Assembly: GCF_945859685.1 (NCBI RefSeq)
Contig: NC_079148.1
Span: 50,478,421 to 50,542,420 of the forward strand
From: Eupeodes corollae
Taxonomy: Eukaryota > Arthropoda > Insecta > Diptera > Syrphidae
Length of the DNA stretch: 64,000 nt
Reading direction: 5' to 3'
Shown one piece after another: positions 31,941 through 41,645 of the stretch. Position numbers and translations under genes: made by a program. The notes beneath the pieces are model-generated. The model did not search any database and had not been told where the DNA came from. It was given only the letters and a program-made list of their open reading frames with translations. Within the stretch, counting starts at the first letter, position 1, and each line of letters starts with the position of its first letter.

Positions 31941-34754
31941 AAATTGCATTGCTGAAAATGTAAGTAACAGGCTCTGAAAAACAGGATCAAATAAAAAAAG
32001 GGACATACAAAAAATGATGACTTAAAAAATGAGTTCTTAATATTTTTTCGTCGAAACTCTTTAAAACAAAATTAATATTATTTGATTTTAAATTCTCACG
32101 GAATAAAAGAAAATATTTTCAATCAATAAAACCATACCACAACATTAAATTTAAATACACATATATATGAAGGAATGTTGGTATATATCGTATACAATTA
32201 TATGTGTGTATGCGTTTACATTATAGAATCCCTTATTTTATATCTCTAAATCCTCTCAACGTTAAGCCCGTTTAATACGTGCGATTGAACAGTTTTCCAA
32301 ACTCATTTATCTCGACAAAGCCAAAACATCGATATTCGTTAACATGAAAAATGAATTCATGAACCGTAATTAAAACGGGCAAAATGCTCATTCCATCTTA
32401 ACACAAAGCAAACACCGCCACCCCTACTCAACAGTCCTACTCCACCCCCTCGCCCTTCAGCCATCCTACCCGTTATTTTATATTTCTGATGATGATGATG
32501 ATGATGCAGGAGAAATCTTTTGCCACTTTATTCTGGCTTCGCCATTATAGAACTTCGAACTCATTTACACATTTTAAGGGACCCAACAACACCAGCAGAA
32601 GTAAAGAACCAAAGCAGTACCAAAGCCGAAGTCGAAACAAAGAAGAGCGAGGGAAAAGTAACACTCTTCCATCCGTGCCGTGCAATGCACAGTACACAAC
32701 AGTCACTAATCCTGCACTCAAGAACTCAAGAAAAGCAACCGCCCCAGGCCGCTTTCATCCTTATGAAGCCACCACAGCACCATCACAGCACAGAGCATCA
32801 CAATCGCGCAAGCTGAAGCACAAGATGAACAACAAGAAGCAGAAGCTAGCGGCAGCGAGAGATTTCTTCACTTCCATTCTCATTAAATTTTCCTATAGGG
32901 AAACCGCATAGCGCCCATGAAACAAGTGTACACACACAAAAACAAACACAAACACAAACATAAACATAAACACCCTGTGCCTGCGGTGGCTTTTCACTCG
33001 AAATTAAATTTCAGAAATCCCAATTGATTGGAAAATTGTGAAGAAGAATAAATCCGTCGCTAATACTTAAGCCTTCAGCAGTTCATATTCTCAAGATAGC
33101 GCGCATATTGTTCCACAATGTAAACAATTATCTCGTGGCGGACCGATGATGGGATGGGTAAGGTAAGGGTATTGAGTTGGTGCGGGCGTCTTCGGCAGCT
33201 CTTGCCAAGAGCTTTTCCCAATCACGTCCTTGAGGATGAGTGGCATGACTCCATCTTGGGTTTCCTGCCCTTTCCAGTTACGATACGGGTAAGGTTCCTG
33301 ATGCGGGTATGAGTAAAGTTGGTGGGGAGGTATGGATTTTCATGGTGCTGCTTCCTTTTTATGAGCACGTATTAAATGTACGCTTATACTCATGTGATGC
33401 CAAAAGTACCCGAAGATTATGGAAAATCAATGAGAGTTATTAGAAGCACAACCATGGGTATCCCAATATAATTATTGGATGGAGCTATATAGAGTTGCGG
33501 TGATGGGGTATTCTCTACACAACACATCTACCCCATAACCAGGCATAAGTATAAAAGCAAAGATCATCCTTTGATCATTAAACAAACCGATGCGATGCCA
33601 TGTGTGTGTGGCAATCAATTTCTTCTCTCAAACGAGTCCCCGTCCTTATCGTCATCCTCATCGTCGTTAGTCAGTCGTCTGTATAAGGCCGAGGCCAATA
33701 TGATAGGCATCGGTAACGGCCAAGATGCCATATCATATCCCATTCCATCCCGAGATCATCGTCGTGAATATTAAGTACAAATACATTATTATATCTGCTC
33801 TTATAATCGTTATTGTTATTACCCACATATATACACAAGACTATGGAATAATGCTCTGCCCTTTTGTACAAAGGGTGGCATTTTCCGTCCTTTACGCTAA
33901 AAGAATAATCGAAATCATGTGGGACTGTATATAGTGTGTAGTGTTTTGCTTATGGAGGTCGATTTTCAATTGTTCCTTAACCAAGATGAAGATGATGGTG
34001 GAAGGGAGGACTGGTATTTTATCGGCTCAAGGACGTGGTGTTTTCGGGGGTTTGTTTTAGTGGAATTAATGTTTTACAATTATGTTACTTTCATCTAATT
34101 GTGGTAAATAATAATAAAGAGGTGGATTGGATATGGATGAGGGAATTTTATAGTGTGTATTTTTTTGGAGCTATGCGAGTCACATGACATTATTTCAGGG
34201 GTATTATGGAAATGAAAGGAAAAGTTTTGTATTCACGAAACAATCGAAATCAATATTAATAAAGGGTCGTACGTTTTTCTTGTTTTGAAGGTAAAGATGA
34301 ATATAACGAATACAGCGATACATTTTTGATGAACACTTTAAATCATTATAAGGTTTGGACCTTATCATTAAGTGTGAACAACATTATCATTCAAATTGCT
34401 GCTTTGGGAAGATTCGAAGAATGCTTTTCTTTTAAGCGAACTTTTAAGTACTTTTTGAATATTTTCAACAGTATCTTAAACATAGCTTGAGTAGTATTGT
34501 TAACACGGTCTTTTGGTAACTTCATTGCTCCACTAAAAACAATTCAAAATCTATGATCTTCATTGGCAATTAAAGACCCAAAAACTCCAAATTACTGGAC
34601 CCATAATTGATAGTATTGTGGCTTGTTGCCTTGTCTCTGTTAATCTTAAACAAAAAAACTATTAAAATGCTGTCTCACGACTTCAGTATAGTTTCAACTC
34701 TCTTTAAAGTTCTTACAAAATGTACCGATTGATTTCGTGGTCGGTCGACCATTT
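31941..34754. other. Long stretch without recognised element; mixed composition
   Basis: 32380-33000 and 33120-33340 are less AT-rich than most spacers and carry no element I recognise. A GAT microsatellite lies at 32488-32508 and an ACAAAC-type run at 32936-32975. ORFs at 32489-32911 and 33571-33774 are low-complexity and show no family motif. This is the best candidate for single-copy host sequence, but I see no splice-consistent gene. Confidence 0.45.
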
Positions 34755-35020
34755 GAATCATCACTTTTGAAGAAAGTTTTTAAATACTTCATTCCGTTGC
34801 TCGATTGCTTAACAATTCAATGTCGTTAATGGGATGTGGCAAATACATCTACGGGCTTTCGAAATCAGCGGAATACAAACTGGGAGCGAATCATCACTTT
34901 TGAAGAAAGTTTTCAAATACTTCATTCCGTTGCTCGATTGCTTAACAATTCAATGTCGTTAATGGGATGTGGCAAATACATCTATGGGCTTTCGAAATCA
35001 GCGGAATACAAACTGGGAGC
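34755..35020 (+). repeat. 133-bp tandem duplication
   Basis: 34755-34887 and 34888-35020 are two adjacent copies differing at only a few positions (for example CTACGGG versus CTATGGG). The second copy runs straight into LOA-D sequence (FRNQRNTNW), and the first ends with the same segment. The length is not a multiple of three, so it shifts the frame. Confidence 0.92.
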
Positions 35021-35340
35021 GATATAGGGAGCTACTAGCACAACTGCTTGATCACAACATTCTTAAAAGCTCCTCCAGTAAAGATGAACTAGACCTTTCT
35101 GTAAATCATCTCACCAAAGCCTTAAATGAAGCAATGAGATCTTCATGCCCTGTAACTATTTTAAAGGGTAAAAAGAAACCTCATTGGTGGCGTAAAGAAC
35201 TGGAACCATTCAGAAAGAGTTGTCGCAAACTCTTCAACAGATGTAAGTTCACTAGATCTCCTTCTGACTGGGACTCATACAAACAAGCTCTAAAGCAATA
35301 TAAAAAAGAATTAATTAAAAGTAAGAGGTCTTCTTTGTGA
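34969..35340 (+). pseudogene. LOA-D copy 2 linker before RT
   Basis: A 123-codon open stretch reads FRNQRNTNWERYRELLAQ, then KKKPHWWRKELEPFRKSC and WDSYKQALKQYKKELIK. This is the basic linker usually found between endonuclease and RT in LINEs. A stop at 35338 precedes the RT. The start Met lies within the duplicated segment. Confidence 0.8.
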
Positions 35341-35803
35341 AACTTTTAAGGTAAAATAGAAAATACTTTAGAAGCCTCAAGACTTAGGAAAATTCTCTCA
35401 AAAAGTCCAACAATACCCAGTGCTTAAAGGACAGAAGCAGGCACTTGGACTTTCACAGATGAACAATCTCTAAATCTGTTATTAGACACCAACTTTCCAG
35501 GTAGCTCTAACATACTCAACGACTTAACATCAGAGTCACTAGCTTCTATACAAGCGATTTAGTTGATCTAATAACGCGGGAAACACTGCAATGGGCCATA
35601 GGCAGCTTTGATCCATATAAATCTCCAGGACCAGACGGAATCATTCCAGCCGAACTACAAAAATGCTTAGACATGATCATTCTACCATTGGAAATCATTC
35701 TGACAAGTTGTGTAAGGTTCAGATATATTCCCAAAGCCTGGAGAATGGCAAAAGTAGTCTTCATTCATAAAGCAGGGAAAACCTCACACGTTAACCCTAA
35801 AGA

Positions 35804-35881
35804 ATATCAAAACGGCGCACTACAGCGCTAATTGGATCTCAGGCTAGGTTGCCTTGAGATCGCCATTTCTACCTACCTAAT
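35804..35881 (+). mobile_element. 78-bp hairpin mini-element, copy 1
   Basis: The 78-bp insert interrupts LOA-D copy 2 and is flanked by an 8-bp direct repeat CCTAAAGA (35796-35803 and 35882-35889). It starts ATATCAAAACGG, contains a stem GATCTCAGGC/GCCTTGAGATC (35835-35844 with 35851-35861) and ends in CTACCTACCTAAT. A second copy with nearly identical sequence is at 55869-55945. The tandem-repeat end and target duplication suggest a very short retroposed RNA, or the truncated 3' end of a LINE. Confidence 0.8.
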
Positions 35882-36203
35882 CCTAAAGATCTACGACCAA
35901 TCAGCCTATCATCCTTCCTTCTTAAAACCTTGGAAAGATTGATTGAAATTTACATCAGACATAACTTAAAACCACAGCTCAACATGCTTACTCTAAGGGA
36001 AAATCAGTAGAATCAGCACTTAATTCGCTGGTACGTATTATTGAATATTCCCTCGAATACAAAGAATATAACCTAATAGCGTTCCGAAATATTGAAGGAG
36101 CTTTCAACAACGTCAGTTACCAGGCGATCACAACAGCAATGGATAAGCTGCTCAAAAGCAGGACAATAATTTCTAACATTGAAGTTTTACTACCACCAGA
36201 TCG

Positions 36204-36572
36204 GTGAATCGAGGCACTCCCCAATTTGGAGTCCTTTCGCCTCTTTTATGGAACATGGTAGTAAACGACCTACTTACATCATTGGAAGCAGAGGGTTTCA
36301 GGGTGATTGCCTATCCTGACGACGTTTCAACATCCGTATCTGGGAAGCACCCCCAAGTTCTCTCGGAACTCCTACAAAATGCCCTAAACAGGCTAACTAA
36401 ATGGGCTAAGCAATGTGGATTGGACGTCAACCCACACAAAACAGAATTAATACTCTCTTCGAGAAGATATAAAATTCCTCAGATTAGCCCACCCAAGATT
36501 AGAAGAATACCATTAGGATTTTCCGACCAAGCTAAATATTTGGGCCTCATTTTAAACAAAAACATAACATAG
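36204..36572 (+). pseudogene. LOA-D copy 2 RT palm, YADD changed to YPDD
   Basis: A 122-codon open stretch reads NRGTPQFGVLSPLLWNMV and VIAYPDDVSTSVSGKHPQ, then CGLDVNPHKTELILSSRRYK and KYLGLILNKNIT. The Ala of YADD is Pro and the Gly before VLSP is altered, so activity is unlikely even without the upstream stops. Confidence 0.85.
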
Positions 36573-37250
36573 GAACACCACTTGCTACATGCAAATATCT
36601 TCTCAAGCAATATGCTCTAGAAACAACAAATGCTAAATGGTCACAGAGTACAACCTGCCTAGCAACCAAGCAAATATGGCCAAGTATTGACTTAAAACGG
36701 TCAAAAGGCTTGATATCACTGAGCAGACAAAGTATAAGCTCTACAATTGGAGAAGACGGGACACTACCTCATAGGAAGACATGCTCTGAGGCTAGGGGTC
36801 TACACAAATGACTTCTGTACAAGCTGTATGGACGAGGAGGAAGAGAAAAACGGTCCAACACCTTCTATGTACATGTCCAGGAATAACTTTCTCGGTAATC
36901 CCTTCTTCGATAATACCAGTGAACTGGCAACGAAACGTCTCTCTAACTTGATTAAAAGTACAAAATGGTTTGTTTAAGTTCATTACTCTCCCATGAGTAA
37001 CCTCATTAGTGGTATCACAATGGACCCTACGTGCGTCAATGACATCTGGACAGCCACTCCAACCTAACCTAACCGAAATGGGAATAAGCTAACGAATATT
37101 ATTATACTTCAAATGACAGCTGAGCTTGAGAGGTTGTAAATGACAGGGCTACCAACTTAAAACCAAAAGTAATAAATAACTCCATAATAGTTTGACAGCT
37201 GTCAAATGTGTTCACACATTTTTGTATGGTTAAAACTTACTTGACATATA

Positions 37251-38395
37251 CAGTGGTGGACAAGAATTTAGCACACTTGTTAAAAAAATAAAAACCATTT
37301 AATTTTCAATTTGTTTTTATTATGAAATCAGTTATATTTTATTTACATTACATATACATAGCATTATGTTTACATAGTACTTCATAAAATATATTTAACA
37401 TATGTAAGAAGAAGAAAGTCTGGAATGTAGAAACATCAATTTTCCGCCTGGACACGAATTTAGCACGTTCAATAGTTTCTTGATAAAATTGTACTTGCCT
37501 TTATCAATTCTTAGTTTTTCTTAGTATTTGGTAGAAACCCCTTTATTTTGCAGCACAGAAGGAATTCTTCTTGACAAACTTTCAACCAAAGCCTAACATC
37601 TCCTGCCACAATTCTGTTAAATTGGTTGTTCACTAACTTTGAAGTGTGTTTAGGGTCGTTGTCGTGCATGAAGAGCCATAATAACGGCAAATTGTCTTCT
37701 GCATAGGGAACCATATGATCCAACAGGATATCTCTTTAAACGTTCTGATCCATTTTATTGTCAATTTTTCATATGGGGCCAACGCCGGCCGTAATATGAG
37801 AAGCAGCCCAAACCATAACGTTGCCTCCACCGTGTTTCACAGTCTAAATGGTGTACCTTGGATCATATTCCCCGTTTTTTTGGACGCCATGCATATTTTT
37901 TCCCATCCGATCCGAACCGCCGGAATTTGGATTCATCGCTCCAAAAACTAATTGGTTTGTCTAGGTGAGCTTTGGCAAACTCTAACCTAGATTTCAGATT
38001 TCCTTTTTGAAACAAGGGGTTTTCTCTGAGCTACGCACCTACGTAGATTTTTTTCATTTAATCGGTGTCTTATGGTCCTTGAGGAAACATTTACTCCGTA
38101 GTTCGCTGAAAGTTCGCTTCGAATGGCACTGGATGTCTTAAACGGATCCTGGGTCGATAACCTATTAAATAATTATATCTTCATTTGTAGTTGTATTTAT
38201 GGCCCGGTGGTTTTGTTTAACGTTTTCAATCAATCCAATGAAATGACAAAGGACATTATATACCAGCTTCCTGGAGCATTCTAACAACTTAGAAATGTCT
38301 GTAACCGTTCCCCCCTTTGACTTCATTTTCAAGATCATTCAATCTGAGACAAATTATGTGTCGGTACAAAACAAGTCTTTAGTTGCGTTTTAAAA
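37251..38395 (-). mobile_element. Tc1-like element, one end preserved
   Basis: The left terminus begins CAGTGGTGGACAAG at 37251 after a TA dinucleotide (37249-37250). A second copy of the inner motif (GGACACGAATTTAGCAC, 37450-37466) lies about 190 bp inside, the direct-repeat arrangement seen in some Tc1-like ends. The transposase is on the reverse strand. The matching right terminus was not found; the sequence stops resembling the element near 38395. Confidence 0.85.
37520..38335 (-). pseudogene. Tc1-like transposase, third catalytic residue deleted
   Basis: On the reverse strand, fragments read the N-terminal domain (SKLLECSRKLVYNVL near 38290), FWSDESKFRRFGSDG (first Asp, near 37945), KHGGGNVMVWAA near 37820 and FMHDNDPKHTSKLV (second Asp, near 37660). 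It then jumps to the C-terminal end (LVESLSRRIPSVLQNKG, near 37590-37530). The stretch that should hold PIENLW and the last Glu is deleted. Several stops and frameshifts are also present. Confidence 0.85.
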
Positions 38396-38439
38396 AATAA
38401 AAGAGAGCCGCAGTACAAATGCTGGTAAAATCATAACTA

Positions 38440-38560
38440 GAGCTACTAGGGATATTACTAACCTGAAGAGGAACAGTGTGAGCACTAGGCAGAGGAGAGA
38501 GGGTTTGAGAGGAGATGTCACATTGGTTGTGAATTCCTGAATATTGCAATTACTTGCCAT
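38440..38560 (-). mobile_element. LINE-B 3' tip
   Basis: On the reverse strand it matches only the last bases of the LINE-B ORF and its 3' UTR (GCAATATTCAGGAATTC, then CTCACACTGT and AGTAATATCCC). Similarity ends near 38440 and 38560, where Tc1-like and mariner sequence begin. Confidence 0.78.
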
Positions 38561-38778
38561 TCTGGCTCAGACGAAGGTTTGTTTTTCGATGAATTTTTCA
38601 AGTATTTGATGTCTTACATCGGAAATAACGTGCCGAATTATGTCTTCCACACGGTCAATCGTTTCGAGCTTCTCGGCCTAGACTGGCGCCTTCACATATT
38701 CATACAAAAAATAGTCAAGTGGTATAAAAATGTACGATCTTGAAGGGCCAATTCATGGTAAACTTACAGCTCTTGAAC
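38560..38778 (-). mobile_element. mariner transposase, C-terminal part
   Basis: On the reverse strand it reads NWPFKIVHF, FVYEYVKAPV, AEKLETIDRVEDIIRHVI and HQILEKFIEKQT with a few stops. This is the C-terminal region of a mariner transposase. The upstream part is at 40187-40581, also reversed, and the 1.4-kb sequence between them is an insertion. Confidence 0.8.
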
Positions 38779-38859
38779 GGGTTGGGGTCGAAATACTGTA
38801 TGGATCAAAATACTATATTTGAAATACTGTATCTCAAAATACTGTGTTGTAAAATTCGA

Positions 38860-40045
38860 CTTGTATATACCTCAAATGGGTTCGAGAAACTACTAGGATT
38901 GGTGTTAAGATGAATATCACTCAGGAGTGACGGGGAATCTATATTGCCCATTAACAATTGGTGAGCAAACAATATATCAGCGTTTTTGCGTCTAATATAT
39001 AAGACTACAAACCTATCAGTTTTAGTCGATCGGCACAAGGAGGCAAGTTGGATGTATCATCCCATGGGAGGCCACGTAAGACAAATCGAACGAAACATCT
39101 ATGAACATTTTCAATTCTGAGTGAATGGTATTCATAAAAGGGAGACCATACTTGGCATGCATATTAAAGATGAGGACGGACTAGGGAAATGTAAAGCGCT
39201 TTAGTAACATAGGGGTTGGAAAATTCTTTTGACCATCTCTTAATAAAACCGAGAGATCTATTAGCTTTATTAATAATTTGGTCAAAATGGGAATGGAAAT
39301 TCAGGTGTTTGTCACACATAATACCAAGATCTCTAATAGAATCGACTACGTTGACGGCGTCATTAAGGAAGTAGTAAGGTAGTAGGTCATTTGTTTACAT
39401 TCACCTACATTTAACTCTAGGAAATTATGCATGCACCAAACAAAAAAAATATTAAGATCATTTTGTAAAAGTAAGGAATCAGATGGAGTAGAGATAGTCT
39501 TAAAAATTTTCTTATCATCCGCAAACATTAGGATATCTGAGTTTTTTAATTTAAGACAGACATCGTTAACAGTTAAGACGAAGAGAAGGGGGCCAAGGTG
39601 ACTACCTTGTGGGACTCCAGAAGTTGCATGTATAGGACTGGAGACTGAGTTGCGAAAAAGGACTCTATAAGTTCTCTTCGCAAGATAGGAGCTTATCCAG
39701 TTTATAAATATAGATCGAAAGCCTAGGGCTCTTAGCTTGAGATAAATTATCTTATGGGATATTTTATCAAAGGCTTTGCTAAAATCAGTGCATACAACAT
39801 CAACTTCTTTGCCATTCTCAAGGGCGGACAAAACTTTGGATATAAATTCAATTAAGTTAGTCGTAGTGGATCTACCTTTAAGAAAACCATGTTGAGCGGG
39901 GGAGAATAAAAGCTTGCAATGGAAATAAATGGAATCATAAACTAAGCTTTCAAATAGTTTTGGAATGCATGAAACTTTAGCAATAGGTCTATAATTGTTA
40001 ATTTCAGTTTTATTGTCTTGTTTATGAATGGAAAATATCATTATG
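38860..40045 (-). mobile_element. LINE-F, 5'-truncated
   Basis: On the reverse strand it holds an RT (40041-39346) and a C-terminal region in broken frames (39345-38860). It lies between the two arms of the foldback-like element and was probably inserted there. The RT type (HGFLKGRSTTTNL, FADDKKIF) resembles CR1/Jockey-group elements and differs from LINE-A and LINE-B. No tail was resolved. Confidence 0.85.
39346..40041 (-). pseudogene. LINE-F reverse transcriptase
   Basis: This 231-codon open stretch reads NNYRPIAKVSCIPKLFESLV, HGFLKGRSTTTNLIEFI, CTDFSKAFDKISH, TSGVPQGSHLGPLLF and MFADDKKIF (FADD at 39514-39525). The motifs are intact across the palm. It is cut at the 5' side near 40045 and shifts frame after residue 230. 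Confidence 0.87.
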
Positions 40046-40186
40046 AGATACAGTTTTTTGACAATACAGCGTATTGTATTTTAAATGTACAGTATTTTGA
40101 AATACAGAATTTTAACCATACATTTTAATGACAATATCGTACAGTACCAAACAGAATTTTGACTATACAGCATTTTGCTTCGCTCC

Positions 40187-40581
40187 CTCTTGAACACCAT
40201 GGTTGTTCGGTAATCATAACCCTTAAGCGGTTACTATTGATGGATTTCATTGAAGGTCACATTTTTTGAAATTTCAAAAGAAGTAAAATACAAACATAGA
40301 TGTAACCACACCTTCTTAAATTGTTTAATCAATCTTGTGATTGAATATTATTGTTTGAATAACGAAAAAGTCAGTAAACATGGCTCTAAAGCAGTCAACA
40401 TTATTTACAACTTTCTAGCCAGCATCGTTTTTAAAGAAGTACCAAAACCAATCATTAAACCAACTCAGAAAGCACGTCAAACAGTCAACGTGTAGGTGTC
40501 TCAAAATACATCATCACTCCAAATACGGAAGTTTTGTTTATTGACGCCTTCAATTGACCAAAAGTGAGCTTCATCGCTAAG
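40187..40581 (-). mobile_element. mariner transposase, central part
   Basis: On the reverse strand 40581-40490 reads LSDEAHFWSIEGVNKQNFRIW, the first-Asp region (residue run shortened: key motif SDEAHF then NKQNFRIW). Near 40230 the frame reads NRLRVMITEQPW, matching the mariner segment that follows. It then meets the foldback-like insertion. Together with 38560-38778 it forms one split copy. The right end abuts the AT-repeat head at 40582. Confidence 0.78.
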
Positions 40582-41645
40582 AAAGAGGCTGGGATGCGAC
40601 CCACACTGATAACCATCCTGTCTGTCGATTTGCCTTGCTTAAAAGTTTGTCTATATGTACTCGCATCAATTTTTACCAAATTTGATTTTTTATGAAAAAA
40701 CGGACAGTTGCATTTTTATTTCAAAATTACTAAATATCGAAAAAAATATTTCTTGTGAAATAAAGTAAGTTTGAAGCCAATCTTCTTCATTTTTGAAAAG
40801 CTATTTGAGTCGAGAGTAAATTTTTACCAAGTTTAAGTATTGGTTTTTTTTTAAGAGTTTTATTTTTTGTAAAAATGCTGTGGATTTGATTTTTTTTTTT
40901 GAATTTTAATGAATGTTGAAAACAATATTTGTTATAAGATAAAATTAGTTTCAAGCCCATATTTCAAATTTTTGAAAAGATATTTGAGTCGAAAATCAAA
41001 GTTTGTTCGTGTTAATTTTTTTTTAGGTTTTTAATTTTTTGTAAAATAATTGTTAATTTTTTTCAAAATTTTACTGAATGTTGACAATAACATTTTTTGA
41101 AAGATAAAAGTAGTTTAAAGCTATTCTCTCAAATTTTTAAAAGATTTTCGAAAATCATTTTTTACCAACTTTTGTTAATTTTTTTTCGGTTTTAAATTTT
41201 TTGTACAAAAACTGTCAATTCGATTTTTTTCAAAATTTTACTAAATGTTGACAACATTATTTTTTGAAAAATAAAAGTAAATTAAAGCCAATATTTCAAA
41301 TTTTTGAAAAGATATTTGAGTCGAAAATCAATTTTTACCAACTTTCAGTAATGTTTTTAAAACTCTAAAGTTTTATTTTTTAATTTTCTTGAGAGCCCTT
41401 TCTGCATCTTTCTGCCTTATTATCTGTATAACAAAATTTATTTGAAATCGATATCTCTTCTGGTTCTTGACCTATGGACGACGAAAAAAACGTCGCAAAC
41501 GTACGGACGTACGGACGTATGTACGAACGTACGTACACACGCACGCATAGACATCTTTCTAAAAATCTTTTATTTCGACTCTAGGGACCTTGAAACGTCT
41601 GCAAATGTCAAAATTTTGTATGGGAAGTTAATAAAAATTTTCTTA
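40582..41645 (+). repeat. AT-repeat family, block 1 (head, tandem core, tail)
   Basis: A fixed head (GGGATGCGACCC at 40592-40603; CATCCTGTCTGTCGATTTG at 40616-40634) leads into degenerate tandem units of about 165-180 bp. Their TTTGAAAAG anchors lie near 40792, 40971, 41136 and 41303. A fixed tail follows: CTTTCTGCATCTTTCTGCC, GGTTCTTGACCTATGGACGAC, an ACGT-rich run (41500-41551) and TATGGGAAGTTAATA near 41620. Blocks 3 and 5 share this order. No protein is encoded. Confidence 0.82.

Larger units (their letters stand above)
34985..37074 (+). mobile_element. LOA-D copy 2, interrupted and decayed
   Basis: It holds the endonuclease-RT linker (34985-35340), RT N-terminal part (35560-35800), a 78-bp insertion (35804-35881), RT middle and palm (35882-36572), a short zinc-knuckle remnant (36700-36980) and an AACCT-type tail at 37060-37074. 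Most of the RNase H domain is deleted between about 36572 and 36600. The element matches LOA-D copy 1 along its length. Confidence 0.9.
38779..40186. mobile_element. Foldback-like element with 9-bp target duplication
   Basis: The insertion is bounded by CTCTTGAAC at 38770-38778 and 40187-40195, a 9-bp direct repeat cut from one mariner sequence. Its ends are imperfect inverted repeats (left GGTCGAAATACTGTATG; right, reversed, GAAGCAAAATGCTGTATAG). Each arm is built from repeats of a CAAAATACTGTAT-type motif (38788-38853 and 40043-40181). A 9-bp duplication is usual for foldback and Mutator-like elements. No transposase is visible; the middle holds LINE-F. Confidence 0.72.

Noticed and set aside
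32489..32911. 140-codon ORF starting with six Met codons
   Set aside because: The start is a GAT/ATG microsatellite and the protein is low-complexity. A second overlapping frame is also open, which suggests composition, not selection.
40680..41400. CRISPR-like or satellite array
   Set aside because: Units are long (about 165-180 bp), degenerate, few in number, and embedded in a dispersed element with fixed head and tail. Eukaryotic context excludes CRISPR.
41495..41555. ACGT-rich run as a regulatory site
   Set aside because: It recurs at the same place in other AT-repeat copies, so it belongs to the repeat's tail.
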